From NCBI RefSeq assembly GCF_023283895.1, contig NZ_JAKILB010000002.1, forward strand, positions 372,001 through 436,000: a DNA stretch of 64,000 nt, given 5' to 3'. Shown here in pieces: positions 1-8,709 of the stretch; the first letter of the stretch is position 1, and each line of letters begins with the position of its first letter. Source of the DNA: Shewanella pneumatophori (GTDB lineage Bacteria > Pseudomonadota > Gammaproteobacteria > Enterobacterales > Shewanellaceae). The notes below the pieces were generated by a model, which was given only the letters and a program-made list of their open reading frames with translations, had not been told where the DNA came from and ran no database searches. The translations under genes and the position numbers were made by a program.

Positions 1-1645
1 TTGGGGCTGCTGTTGAAGGGCTCGCTACCACTAAGGTATTTGGCCAACCTGCCACTTCAAGGCGTACCGGATCCATTGGATTAGGTAGCGAAAGTAGCGG
101 TGCAGTGCCCGGCTCGGTACCATCACAGTTTAAGTGCAGCGCCCATGAAGCGTCGCTTCCTGGAACGGTTTGGGTCCAGTAAACTGCAGAGTAGGCGATA
201 TTGTTGTGCACCATAATGTCGCCGCCAGTGGCATGGTCGCCACGAGTCCAGTCTGGGTAAACATTAAAATCGGCACACAGTCCACCCGGTGGGGTCACTG
301 GCGGGTCGATAATCTCTTCTTCAATCTGGATTGTCACATTGCTTGTGGCAGAAAGGCCTTCAGCATCAGTCGCAATCGCTTTTAGCGTGACACCACCTAA
401 CTGCGTTGGTTGCCAATCACAGCTAAATACTTGGCTTTGAGCCGCATCAAATGAGCAGATCTGTTTATTATTGGCTTTAATCACCAGTGTAGCTAAGTCG
501 TCATCAACGTCGGTGGTATTAACCGAAATAGCAACGCTTTCGGTGTCATAAAAGCTTGCACCATGACTAGGGCTGATGAATTTTACCTCTGGCGCGGTGA
601 ACTCTTGTTCCGCTTCAACTGTGATATTTACACTCACCGTTGAAGAAAGCCCTTCTGCATCGCTAGCAATGGCTTTTAGGTTAACACTGCCTGCTTGAGT
701 TGGCTGCCAGTTACAGGCATAAGTCGTTGCATAGGTTGCATTAAACGAACAGATCTGCGCGTTGTTAGCTTTAATGACCAGTTTAGTTAAGTCGTCATCA
801 ACGTCGGTGGCATTAACTGAAATAGCAACCGTGTCTGTTTCATCAAAGATTGCGCCATTGTTAGGGGCAATGAATCTCACAGCTGGTGCAGTAAAGTCTT
901 CTTCTGTCTCATCTTTTACGGTTACAGCAACAGATTGTTGTTCGATTTTTTGGTTGTTTTTATCGAATACAAATACCTTAACCGTCGCGCTACCCGCTGC
1001 AGTCGGTATCCAGTTCTGTGAGTACAAGGTTTGGTTTGAACTAACTGCTTTTTGCGCTAGCTTTTGGTTGTTTACCCAAAACTCAACTTTGGCAGCTAGC
1101 TTACCAACTACCTTGGCTTGGATCGTAGTTGCAGTATCAAGAGTTAGCACTTGGCCTGCCACAGGTGCCAGAATGGATAGCTCGATTGGATCTGGCTCAC
1201 CTGGTTCGCTTGAACATTCAGTTAGCGTCCAAAACCATGAATCAGCGCTTGGTGTTTCCCATACGCCAGGATTGTTCTTGGCAATAAAGCACTGGTTGGC
1301 GTAAGAGACGATATCACCATTGTTAACCTTGGTCTGCCCTGGAATGAAAGCGATGATTTCACCCGGTTCTGGCTCAGGATCGGGCTCTGGTTCAGGTGCT
1401 GGATCACCCGAGCACTCGCTCGCGTCCCAAAACCATGAGCCTGCTTTTGGCGATTCCCAAACACCCGGGTTGTTTTTGGCAATAAAGCATTCGCCATTAA
1501 AAGCAACCATATCGCCATTTTGAACTTTTGTTTCTCCCGGAACAAAAGTAATGATATTCGATGTTAGTGTTGTGTCGGCGGCATACAAGTAGCCACTGAA
1601 CATAACACTGGTCAATGCGACAGTTATTTTATTTATTTTTATCAA
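1..1645 (-). CDS. Secreted chitinase-like protein, N-terminal 548 residues (partial at window start)
   Basis: An unbroken frame runs from a TTG codon at 1645 off the window start. The TTG is chosen because it begins a textbook signal peptide (lysine-rich start, hydrophobic core, cleavage near YLYA/AD, about residue 22) and is preceded by a weak purine-rich RBS; the first in-frame ATG would cut the signal in half. Order of domains seen: two aromatic-rich CBM5/12-type chitin-binding modules (about 28-70 and 85-130) joined by a Pro-Glu/Asp linker, an Ig-like domain (about 135-225), two near-identical 98-residue Ig-like repeats (about 250-445), and a third CBM5/12 module (about 450-505). The last visible residues (LEVAGWP region) resemble the entry to a GH18 catalytic domain, which would lie outside the window, so enzyme identity is inferred. 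Likely exported to attack chitin, like the protease at 6073-8175. Confidence 0.8.
   Translation of the reverse strand, partial: MIKINKITVALTSVMFSGYLYAADTTLTSNIITFVPGETKVQNGDMVAFNGECFIAKNNPGVWESPKAGSWFWDASECSGDPAPEPEPDPEPEPGEIIAFIPGQTKVNNGDIVSYANQCFIAKNNPGVWETPSADSWFWTLTECSSEPGEPDPIELSILAPVAGQVLTLDTATTIQAKVVGKLAAKVEFWVNNQKLAQKAVSSNQTLYSQNWIPTAAGSATVKVFVFDKNNQKIEQQSVAVTVKDETEEDFTAPAVRFIAPNNGAIFDETDTVAISVNATDVDDDLTKLVIKANNAQICSFNATYATTYACNWQPTQAGSVNLKAIASDAEGLSSTVSVNITVEAEQEFTAPEVKFISPSHGASFYDTESVAISVNTTDVDDDLATLVIKANNKQICSFDAAQSQVFSCDWQPTQLGGVTLKAIATDAEGLSATSNVTIQIEEEIIDPPVTPPGGLCADFNVYPDWTRGDHATGGDIMVHNNIAYSAVYWTQTVPGSDASWALHLNCDGTEPGTAPLLSLPNPMDPVRLEVAGWPNTLVVASPSTAAP
309..896 (-). repeat. 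Two tandem 294-bp repeats encoding Ig-like domains
   Basis: Two consecutive copies of a 98-codon unit lie inside the chitinase-like gene. The same 20-base block beginning GTCGTCATCAACG occurs at 497 and 791, exactly 294 bases (98 codons) apart, with similar flanking sequence, so this is an in-frame domain duplication. Boundaries are approximate. Such repeats usually act as spacers between binding and catalytic modules. Confidence 0.75.
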
Positions 1646-2160
1646 GGATTAGTTCTTCTTTTATTCACTTATCGGAGTCGATAGGTGGATTAATTATTCA
1701 AGATGAGAGTTATAGCTTGCTGCTAATTGGTAGCTCGGTATAACAACTCAATTTGTGATAGATAAAAAATGCGTTACCTATAGCGCTAAAGACATCATTA
1801 AACACGCTGGATAAATAGCCATATGAATAGCTAATATAGGAAACACATTCACGGCGAAGATATCAGCTAGAGGCCTGCAATACACTCAGTTTTTAATGCC
1901 TTAAAGCTCGATAGAATAAATAAGAACCAAACTAGTTTGATTATGTTAAGTTATTGACTTAGGTCGGAATTTTGACTTTGTATTGCCGGCTTGAATTCAC
2001 TGTTTGTGCTGAGGCTAGAGATGTGTGTTGACTCGTGGTTGTATGCAAGGAAGATGTTTATAAATAGCGTATATTAGCAATAAAAGTTTTATTAACTGTC
2101 GGTTTTAAAGTGGTTTTTAAAACGCTAATTTAATAAATCGTTAAGTGTTTAAACAAATGA
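1646..2160. other. Intergenic region without a recognised gene
   Basis: About 515 AT-rich bases between the start of the chitinase-like gene and the terminator of the phosphatase gene. It should contain the promoter of the leftward chitinase-like gene. I found no convincing ORF, RNA or repeat in it. Confidence 0.5.
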
Positions 2161-2199
2161 ATGGGCATCTTAATACTTCATAAGATATAAGATGCCCAT
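2161..2199 (-). terminator. Rho-independent terminator of the phosphatase gene
   Basis: A 12-bp perfect inverted repeat (ATGGGCATCTTA / TAAGATGCCCAT) lies just past the stop of the leftward gene ending at 2211. On the minus strand it is followed by a T-rich stretch. Confidence 0.7.
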
Positions 2200-2210
2200 A
2201 AGTGTGAGCT

Positions 2211-2708
2211 TTAGTTTATAGAGTAATGCTTGGCAAGATAATCGAGGTGCGCTTGCACAACTAAGGCTTTGGGGCGTAAAGCCTGAATACGTGATTTAAT
2301 CTCTGGCCAAGGTTGTCCGAGTTCTAACATGATAATAGCTGCTACTAGGCCTGTGCGGCCAGAGCCCCCGCGACAATGAATCGCAACGGTATTTTTGTCT
2401 GCTATCAGCGACAAAATTTGCTTTTTAGCATTGGTAAAAGCCACATCGAAATCAGCTGCTGGTGCGCAGTCATCTTCAATCGGCAGTGCAAACCAAGCTA
2501 GCTCTTGGATTTGGATTTCACTACCCAAGGTAGGTACATTTAACTTAATCATCTCCTCTGCGGTAACCGTCGAAATCACAGCCGAAGCACCGGCTTGTTT
2601 TAAGCTTGTAACAGCCTCTGTAAGGCTCGCATCTTTAGTGCCCGGACATGGAGTGAAAATTAACTTGGCACCGTTATCCAATGTGAAAAAATCATAGGGA
2701 TGAGACAT
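2211..2708 (-). CDS. Dual-specificity-like protein tyrosine phosphatase
   Basis: A 165-residue cytoplasmic protein with the P-loop HCRGGSGRTG (CX5R signature, about residues 109-118), the catalytic Cys/Arg motif of the tyrosine/dual-specificity phosphatase superfamily. Asp residues about 30 positions upstream (EDDCAP region) could supply the general acid, consistent with the CDKN3/KAP-like group of small bacterial phosphatases. No signal peptide or membrane segment. It is a single-gene unit with its own terminator. The substrate is unknown; the family removes phosphate from Tyr or Ser/Thr, but individual members can act on other phosphoesters. Confidence 0.85.
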   Translation of the reverse strand: MSHPYDFFTLDNGAKLIFTPCPGTKDASLTEAVTSLKQAGASAVISTVTAEEMIKLNVPTLGSEIQIQELAWFALPIEDDCAPAADFDVAFTNAKKQILSLIADKNTVAIHCRGGSGRTGLVAAIIMLELGQPWPEIKSRIQALRPKALVVQAHLDYLAKHYSIN

Positions 2709-2930
2709 AAAACTTCCTTACATCGTTATTAAGTTTGTCGCAATTTATGTTACTCAGTGTAAGTTGCTATAAGCGTAAATAGCAAACGTCAAAATCAATC
2801 GGTTTAGGGGTAAAGTGTTGCATGAAAAGTAGCCACATAAAGTAAAGGGTTTTAGATAAGTATTGATTTCTACCATGACGCCACATTAATGTGACATCAC
2901 TTTGAATATAATCCATATTTTTGCGAGCTC

Positions 2931-3422
2931 ATGATGAAAGAAGTCAATATTACTTGGAAACCGGGTGCAGAGTTTCATGAAGCAACAACCGATCTCAATG
3001 CTTGGCATGATTTTAAAGCCTACGGCAACATAGGCTTTCTCACTCAAGAGGATTTAAGCCTTACAGACAGCTTAGGCCAATGGTTTTTCGACAACCAAAA
3101 GCGCATTTATGCCATCGTTTGCGATTATGTTCAGCAGCACTACCAAGAATTGCTTGAAGAGTCTGAATTTTTGGATGTGTTTGACGAAGAGGAGTCTTAT
3201 CCCACTCCAGTTGGTGAAGTGACTGAAGCCGATATGCGCGCAGGTGATATTTTTAAGCTAATGCAAGTGTCTGGTTTTGTGTTGCTTAACCCTGAAAAGA
3301 ATACCCTTGGTATTATGTTTGAGTGTGCTTGGGATGAAGAGCACGGCTTTGGCTTGGTCATCCAAGGCGATGAAGTTATTAAACAAGAAGGCGCAACCGT
3401 CGCCTATTGTGAATGGTTGTAA
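2931..3422 (+). CDS. Small acidic cytoplasmic protein, DUF6985/DUF2004-like
   Basis: A 163-residue soluble, acidic protein without signal peptide. The C-terminal pattern (AWDEEHGFGLVIQGDEV) resembles DUF6985/DUF2004-type proteins, uncharacterised families often found near toxin-immunity loci; this assignment is from memory of the family pattern and is tentative. Two ATG codons are adjacent at the start (2931 and 2934). It is followed 45 bases later by a DUF1963-like gene and then another small soluble protein, all on the same strand, so the three may be one transcript. No toxin gene is seen nearby. Confidence 0.6.
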   Translation: MMKEVNITWKPGAEFHEATTDLNAWHDFKAYGNIGFLTQEDLSLTDSLGQWFFDNQKRIYAIVCDYVQQHYQELLEESEFLDVFDEEESYPTPVGEVTEADMRAGDIFKLMQVSGFVLLNPEKNTLGIMFECAWDEEHGFGLVIQGDEVIKQEGATVAYCEWL

Positions 3423-3467
3423 AACTTCACTTAGGTTAGCACAATTAACGGCAGTTCAAGGATTGGT

Positions 3468-4730
3468 ATGTTAAAAGAGTGGTTTTGGCTGTGCAAAAAA
3501 ATAAAGTCAGATCAGCTGTTTGCTGAGTATCAGCCGGCATTGCAGCGCTTGCTTGATACTGGGCAAGATCCGCATGAGCTAGATGCTAATGGGCGCACTG
3601 CATTAGGGTATATTTTTGCTAAGCCGTTTCCAAGTAAGGCAGCTGTGGCATGGCTGTTAAATTTGCCGCAGTTTACGGTGAATAAAGAAGCTTACCTTTA
3701 CCCTTATGATATCGATTTACCAGCAGGGTGTTTTCAGCTCACTAAAGCCAACAATATGATGGACAAATTAGATGAGCTAATGCCGTCAGTTTGGTGTGAT
3801 ACGAGTGAACTTGCTGCAAAACAACGTTTAGCAGAGCCTTATTTAATGCTATTGGCAAAACTTGAAGCCGCAGAACTCACTAATCCATTCCAATCGAATT
3901 GCCAATATTATCAGCAGGCATTTGCCGACAAACAACAAGAGCTACAACAGCTTGCTTTGTTAGAAGCGCAGTTTAATGAGCTAAATGTTGGTTTTCATAT
4001 GCTCGCGGCAGAGTATGACAATCCGTTTCAAAGTCGAATAACAGGTGCGCCTTGGTTACCAAGCGCTACGCCTGACATTGACAGCGCTAACTTAAAACAA
4101 CTTGAGCTTATTCAGTCAGATCCTAGCTTGAAGTTTGTTTGCCAAATCAACTTTTCAGAGTTGAATAATACCGAGCCTGATTTACTTAATCATCGCTTAC
4201 CAACAGCAGGCTTGTTACAGGTTTATATGCCGCAGCCTGAAGATGGCGAAGAGCCGCAAGGACAGTGCCAAGCGATATACTGGAGCGACGCTGAATTACA
4301 AGCTCTTGATTGGCAAGAAGCGACTGATAAAGTGATGATAGGTGATATGTTTGCCCCATCAAACTTTGGTATTGAATGTCGTAAAGCGGGAGCTTATCCA
4401 TTATGTTGGCGGCCATATAAACAGCTGCCTGATGATCCTGAGCAAATAGCGTTAGCGCTAGAGAATATCGGGACTGTAATTGATCCTGAGCTTTATACCG
4501 ATTGTGATTATGATAGTGGCTTAATGCCACAGGTATCGGAGCGGACTCAGCTTGTGTTTAACCAAGATGGCTCCTGTATTGAACAACCCTACTTACCTGC
4601 GGAGCATATTGCCATTTTAAGTTATCTTTATTGCGATTATGGTAGCTGTATCTTCAGTATTCCAAGTAAGGCACTGCATGGAGATAATAGTGACTGGCAG
4701 CAACTGAGGTATATTTTTTGCCAAGATTAA
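3468..4730 (+). CDS. Ankyrin-like N-terminus fused to a DUF1963 (YwqG-like) domain
   Basis: A 420-residue soluble protein. Residues about 25-60 carry an ankyrin-like segment (DPHELDANGRTALGYIF). From about residue 185 the pattern SRITGAPWLPS ... FVCQINFSEL ... LPTAGLLQVYM and the C-terminal GSCIFSIPSKAL segment match the DUF1963/YwqG family (conserved GG/GAPxLP, a QI(N/D) strand, LPxxGxLxxF). The family has no established biochemical role. It sits between two small soluble genes on the same strand with short gaps. DUF1963 proteins recur in polymorphic-toxin immunity clusters, which could explain this neighbourhood, but that is inference. Confidence 0.65.
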   Translation: MLKEWFWLCKKIKSDQLFAEYQPALQRLLDTGQDPHELDANGRTALGYIFAKPFPSKAAVAWLLNLPQFTVNKEAYLYPYDIDLPAGCFQLTKANNMMDKLDELMPSVWCDTSELAAKQRLAEPYLMLLAKLEAAELTNPFQSNCQYYQQAFADKQQELQQLALLEAQFNELNVGFHMLAAEYDNPFQSRITGAPWLPSATPDIDSANLKQLELIQSDPSLKFVCQINFSELNNTEPDLLNHRLPTAGLLQVYMPQPEDGEEPQGQCQAIYWSDAELQALDWQEATDKVMIGDMFAPSNFGIECRKAGAYPLCWRPYKQLPDDPEQIALALENIGTVIDPELYTDCDYDSGLMPQVSERTQLVFNQDGSCIEQPYLPAEHIAILSYLYCDYGSCIFSIPSKALHGDNSDWQQLRYIFCQD

Positions 4731-4795
4731 CTTCTACTTTATTGTGGTGAGTGTTCAACTTTATATGGTTATAGATAACCAAGGATAAGCATCCC

Positions 4796-5191
4796 ATGCA
4801 GCAATTTCCAATGACAATTAGCGCAGCGGGTAACTTTTCAGACTCTTTGAAGCCGTTACTTGCTGAGCTTGAAATGTGGCTCAACTTTCAGGCATTAAAA
4901 GCTGATTGGTACAGCAACGAAGCACATGTTTTGCAATTTAACTTTAGCTTAGTCCGCAGTTTAACTGATGCCATGGCTCAGCAAACTAGAGAGACGGATA
5001 GCTCAAGTTGGGTTGTTGCTGGTGGTTATGCCTATCTGTTTGAACCAAAAAACTTGCACACCAAAGCCTATATTGCAGTTGAAGATTTACTTAAAAGTGG
5101 CACAGGTATAGAACGGGAAATTAAAACTAGGTTGCTTGCCGTGGCTAACGCTGTGGCCGCTGAGCATGACCTATTGAGATTATCGCTGTAA
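4796..5191 (+). CDS. Hypothetical soluble protein
   Basis: A 131-residue protein with no recognised domain, signal peptide or membrane helix. It is predicted to be mixed alpha/beta with two Trp-containing helices in its first half. It lies 65 bases after the DUF1963-like gene, separated by a short GGTTAT/ATAACC dyad, and is followed by a strong terminator at 5217-5243, so it is probably the last gene of the 2931-5191 group. No function can be given. Confidence 0.6.
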   Translation: MQQFPMTISAAGNFSDSLKPLLAELEMWLNFQALKADWYSNEAHVLQFNFSLVRSLTDAMAQQTRETDSSSWVVAGGYAYLFEPKNLHTKAYIAVEDLLKSGTGIEREIKTRLLAVANAVAAEHDLLRLSL

Positions 5192-5216
5192 ATCGAGATC
5201 TAAGCTAAACAGAGTG

Positions 5217-5243
5217 AAAGGCAGCAAATATGCTGCCTTTTTT
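5217..5243 (+). terminator. Rho-independent terminator
   Basis: A 10-bp perfect stem (AAAGGCAGCA / TGCTGCCTTT) with a 4-base loop and a run of six T closes the small-protein gene group ending at 5191. Confidence 0.9.
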
Positions 5244-5568
5244 ATACCTTATTTACTTTTAAGAAGTTTAGTTCGGGAATAACTCGCTTTGTCTAACCAG
5301 TGTAATGCGTAGTGTTTAAATGTTGGACTTAGAGGGGCTCAAATACTTTATGAACTCGTTAGATAAAGCATGTTTTTGCTAGAGGTATATTTGGAATGTC
5401 ACCGGGATAAAAATATGATTTAAATTTCTGCTTAAATTAATTTCTGTTCATCTAACTGACAGCTTACATTGGCTATTATTGCCACAATAAGTTTGAATTT
5501 AGATCAGGCACGCAGCTTTTAGCTAAACTTAACTTTGAAGCTTACTGTCTGCACAGAGAGGAAAATTA
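5244..5568. other. Intergenic region, promoter of the glycine-zipper gene
   Basis: About 325 AT-rich bases with no ORF I can support. An AGAGAGGA ribosome-binding site precedes the ATG at 5569, so the promoter of that gene should lie here. Confidence 0.5.
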
Positions 5569-5958
5569 ATGAAACGTCATTTATTACTGTTAAGTGTATT
5601 GTTCGCGCCAATGAGTGTATTTGCCAATATTATTGTTGATAAGACGGGTGTAGACGAGAAAGACTATGTATATGATTTGCACCAATGTACTGAGTTATCA
5701 ACACAAGTACAAAAACAGCAAACTGAAGGCAGTGCCATAGGCAGTGCAGCAAAAGGCGCGGCAATTGGCTCGGCAGGTAAGGCGATAGCTGGGGGATCTG
5801 GTACTGATGGTGCCAAACAAGGCGCAGCAATTGGTTTAGGTGTAGGCGTACTGTCTAAAGGTCGAGAGAGACGCAATAATCAAGCGGCTTATACGAATGA
5901 ACAAAATATGGTGATCAAGAACTGCATGATTAATCGTGGTTATGTGGTACTTAATTGA
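5569..5958 (+). CDS. Exported glycine-zipper protein
   Basis: A 129-residue protein with a clear signal peptide (MKRHLLLL... cleavage near VFA/N, about residue 19). The central part (about 52-95) is a run of Gly/Ala at 4-residue spacing (SAIGSAAKGAAIGSAGKAIA), the glycine-zipper pattern that packs membrane-inserted helices in outer-membrane-associated proteins. Cys at about 39 and near the C-terminus (KNCMINRGY) could form a disulfide in the periplasm. The end resembles small Shewanella and Vibrio glycine-zipper proteins of unknown role. A good RBS (AGAGAGGA) supports the start. Confidence 0.75.
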   Translation: MKRHLLLLSVLFAPMSVFANIIVDKTGVDEKDYVYDLHQCTELSTQVQKQQTEGSAIGSAAKGAAIGSAGKAIAGGSGTDGAKQGAAIGLGVGVLSKGRERRNNQAAYTNEQNMVIKNCMINRGYVVLN

Positions 5959-5982
5959 TTTAGCCTTTTCTTAGCAGGATAG

Positions 5983-6015
5983 AAAAAAGCTCAGACTAGT
6001 ACAGCTAGTCTGAGC
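5983..6015 (-). terminator. Rho-independent terminator of the subtilisin gene
   Basis: An 11-bp perfect stem (GCTCAGACTAG / CTAGTCTGAGC). Read leftward it is followed by six T (5983-5988), the polarity expected for the gene ending at 6073. Confidence 0.9.
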
Positions 6016-6072
6016 ATGTATTGGCTATTATGCGCATTGCGTTATAGCCAATGTTTGAGTTGAGATAGAGAT

Positions 6073-8175
6073 TTAGTTACAACGTCCGTTGTTACTCCAC
6101 ACCGCCCATTGTCCTGAGTTTTGCTCAGGGTTTTGGTTTCGAGTCCACCAATTAGCTGTGTATTTCACATTGTTGTAAGCCACTTGTGCTCCGGCCGTAT
6201 AAGCCGTATCTGCTGACCAATTACTTAAGCCACTACAACCTTGAACCGCGTCATTCACTGTAATTGTTTGCACTTGGGTGTGGCTTAGACCTTGAGCATC
6301 TTCAACGGTTAAGCTGACTTGGTAGTTTCCAGCAGTACTAAACGTGTGTACTGGATTGGTTTGATTAGAGGTAGCACCATCACCAAACTGCCATGCATGC
6401 TTCACGACAGCGTTGTCATCAGCGGCCTGACTAGAGAAACTTACTGTTAAACCAGAAACAGATGCAGTAAAGCTAGCAACTGGTGGCTGATTTGGGTTTT
6501 CGCCGCCTCCGCTACACTGGCCTCGGTCTGCCCACACATTGGTATAAACATCTGGGCGAGCGCCAGTTGACCACCAAGTGGCTTCATATTTGCCTGAATT
6601 ATAGGAAACAAAATCGCCTATTGAGTAGGCGGTTGCTGCATCCCAAGCGTTGACGCCATCACAGCCGTTACCACCATTACTACCAATAGTGACGGTAGTT
6701 GAACGAGTATTGCTTTGGTTAGCCGTGTCAGTCACTGTTAGGCTGACATTAAAGTCACCATTGCTGCTGTATGTGTGCACTGGATTTGCTTGTGTTGAGC
6801 TGGTTTGATCGCCAAAATCCCAATAGTAACTGCTAATACCTTTGTCATCAGTGGAAGCATCAGTAAAGCTAACAGTACTGCCATTGACTGAGATATTAAA
6901 GTTCGCTGTTGGAGCACTATCTTCAACACTACCACCGCCACAACTGCTGTTTTGCAGGTAATCGTAAGCAGCTTTAGCTTTGACAATACCATAGCCGTAG
7001 GAGGTATCACGGCCGCTACTGCCGCGATCTTCAGCTGTAGCATTGAGTGCAGCGCGGATCTCTGTTGGAGAGCAGCTAGGAAAATGGCTCCACACCAGTG
7101 CTGCAACACCTGCTACATGTGGTGTGGCCATTGAAGTGCCGCTGATAGCTTTATAGCCGCCATCATTCCATGTTGAATTTACATCAACACCAGGTGCCGC
7201 AATTTCGACTTGGGAGTTATATTGAGAGAATGAGGCCTTATTGCCAGAACTGTCTACAGCTGCAACAGACATAACTTCGTCATAGGAAGCCGGGTATGAC
7301 ATTTTGCTGTTACCGTCGTTACCTGCGGCAGCGATACTGAGTACACCTTGATTTGCTGCGTTGGCAAATGCTTGACGCTCAGCTGACGATGAGCCACCAC
7401 CGCCTAAACTCATACTAATGATATCAGCTCCGGCATTTACACATTGATTAACCGCAGCAACTAAGTCAGAGCCATAAGCCCAACTGCCACTGTCGTTGAA
7501 GACTTTAACGATATGTAAGCCAACCAATCCCGATGGATTGACCCCAACTACACCTTGATTGTTGCCGCCAATTGCGGCGATGGTGCCTGCCACATGGGTA
7601 CCGTGACCATTGCCATCGTTATACCAATTGCCAGTGTTATTGCTACTGTAACCATCATCGCCAGTCACACCTGAGCTTGGTAAATCGACGTGACCTAAAT
7701 CGTAACCAGTATCTGTGATACAGACTTTACGATTAGCTGTTTGGCTATCAGAGACTAAATTAGCTTGCACCATGCCAATACCGTAGGGAGATGTCTCTGC
7801 CATTAAGTATCGTTTCGGGTCAACCTCAATCAAAGCAACATTTGGGTTATTAGACAAACTTTTATATTGCTCAGTATCGAGCATAACGGCCATTGAATTG
7901 ACCTCAGGCAGTGATAGAACAACATCAGCACTGATTGAAGCGGCTGTGTTTTGCATCAAATTAACCTTTGCCTGAGTAATCGCTGCTGGCGATAACTTTG
8001 ATTGCTGCAAGCTCAAGATACTGCGATCTGTCATCTGCACAATAAAGCGCTGCGCCTGATTTTGGTCAACGCTTGGTTCCGGCAAGGTTTGCACTTGAGC
8101 GCTCACTGCTGTAGCGACAAGACTGAGGGTAAATGCTGATATCAGCGGGAGTTTTTGTTTATTTATTGTTTTCAT
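6073..8175 (-). CDS. Secreted chitin-binding subtilisin-like serine protease (S8) with PKD domains
   Basis: A 700-residue exported protease. Domains in order: signal peptide (about 1-26), inhibitor I9-type propeptide (about 40-122), S8 catalytic domain (about 130-410) with catalytic Asp155 (ITDTG), His191 (GHGTHVAG), oxyanion Asn286 and Ser348 (SGTSMATPHVAG), PKD domain (about 421-500), CBM5/12 chitin-binding module (about 505-555), a second PKD (about 562-640) and a second CBM5/12 (about 645-700). The layout resembles chitin-binding serine proteases of marine gammaproteobacteria such as AprIV of Alteromonas. It probably strips protein from chitin-protein composites and so aids the chitinase-like enzyme at 1-1645. 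The RBS lies inside a short hairpin (8183-8199). Own terminator at 5983-6015. Confidence 0.95.
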   Translation of the reverse strand: MKTINKQKLPLISAFTLSLVATAVSAQVQTLPEPSVDQNQAQRFIVQMTDRSILSLQQSKLSPAAITQAKVNLMQNTAASISADVVLSLPEVNSMAVMLDTEQYKSLSNNPNVALIEVDPKRYLMAETSPYGIGMVQANLVSDSQTANRKVCITDTGYDLGHVDLPSSGVTGDDGYSSNNTGNWYNDGNGHGTHVAGTIAAIGGNNQGVVGVNPSGLVGLHIVKVFNDSGSWAYGSDLVAAVNQCVNAGADIISMSLGGGGSSSAERQAFANAANQGVLSIAAAGNDGNSKMSYPASYDEVMSVAAVDSSGNKASFSQYNSQVEIAAPGVDVNSTWNDGGYKAISGTSMATPHVAGVAALVWSHFPSCSPTEIRAALNATAEDRGSSGRDTSYGYGIVKAKAAYDYLQNSSCGGGSVEDSAPTANFNISVNGSTVSFTDASTDDKGISSYYWDFGDQTSSTQANPVHTYSSNGDFNVSLTVTDTANQSNTRSTTVTIGSNGGNGCDGVNAWDAATAYSIGDFVSYNSGKYEATWWSTGARPDVYTNVWADRGQCSGGGENPNQPPVASFTASVSGLTVSFSSQAADDNAVVKHAWQFGDGATSNQTNPVHTFSTAGNYQVSLTVEDAQGLSHTQVQTITVNDAVQGCSGLSNWSADTAYTAGAQVAYNNVKYTANWWTRNQNPEQNSGQWAVWSNNGRCN

Positions 8176-8182
8176 TGTGTAC

Positions 8183-8199
8183 CTTCACATTGTGTGAAG
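8183..8199 (-). promoter_or_regulatory. Hairpin overlapping the RBS of the subtilisin gene
   Basis: A 7-bp perfect inverted repeat CTTCACA-TTG-TGTGAAG lies 7 bases upstream of the ATG at 8175. In the leftward mRNA its 3' arm contributes the GAAGG Shine-Dalgarno sequence, so folding would hide the RBS. It could also be a protein-binding dyad in DNA. Functional role is inferred. Confidence 0.45.
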
Positions 8200-8709
8200 C
8201 TCGCTGTGAAAACGCGACAACTTAACACGTAACAGGAGCCGTGTATTTACATGTCTTACAAGTAATGTAAGTAATTAATTATTCACATTACTTGCATATA
8301 ACTAAGCGTGAGAATTTGCTGCAGTCAAACTAAATATCAATGACTTAGCTTTTGTAGGGTTATTATTTGTGAATGCTAAAAATAGCGTAAACATTTAGCT
8401 ACGATTAGAGTAAAGATTCAGCGATGGCAGGTTATTTTAGTGGGAACAACTGTTTAAGTGGGAAAATTTGAGTAGATTTGATGTTGGCTTTTTTAGGTGT
8501 AAATTAGAGTTAACGAAAATACTATAACCTAACAGAATGACTTATAAATCAAGAGTATAAATAATCAAGCTATTGCTTTAGTTGGTTCAAGCCGTTATTG
8601 AGTGAGTTGTAAAGTGAATAATGCTGCAATAAATGGCATTACAAATTGAATATTAGCTGAGCCTTGATTGCTATAAATCAAGGCTGTAAGCCAGTGGTAT
8701 AAGGTTATT
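8200..8709. other. Intergenic region upstream of the subtilisin gene
   Basis: About 510 AT-rich bases between two leftward genes. It should hold the subtilisin promoter. I see no ORF, RNA gene or repeat I can support. Confidence 0.5.

Noticed and set aside
170..1545. Several plus- and minus-strand frames with Ser/Val- or Gly-Ser-rich products (for example 762-1304 and 1320-1523)
   Set aside because: They are shadows of the long leftward chitinase-like frame. The Gly-Ser run is the reverse complement of its Pro-Glu/Asp linker.
2876..2910. CRP-like TGTGA/TCAC near the gene at 2931
   Set aside because: TGTGACATCAC has only two bases between half-sites, not six.
4186..4530. Minus-strand frame of 114 codons
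   Set aside because: Lies wholly inside the DUF1963-like gene, which has family signatures; the antisense product has none.
6738..7109. Minus-strand frame of 123 codons in another phase
   Set aside because: Overlaps the catalytic domain of the subtilisin gene; no independent start signal or domain.
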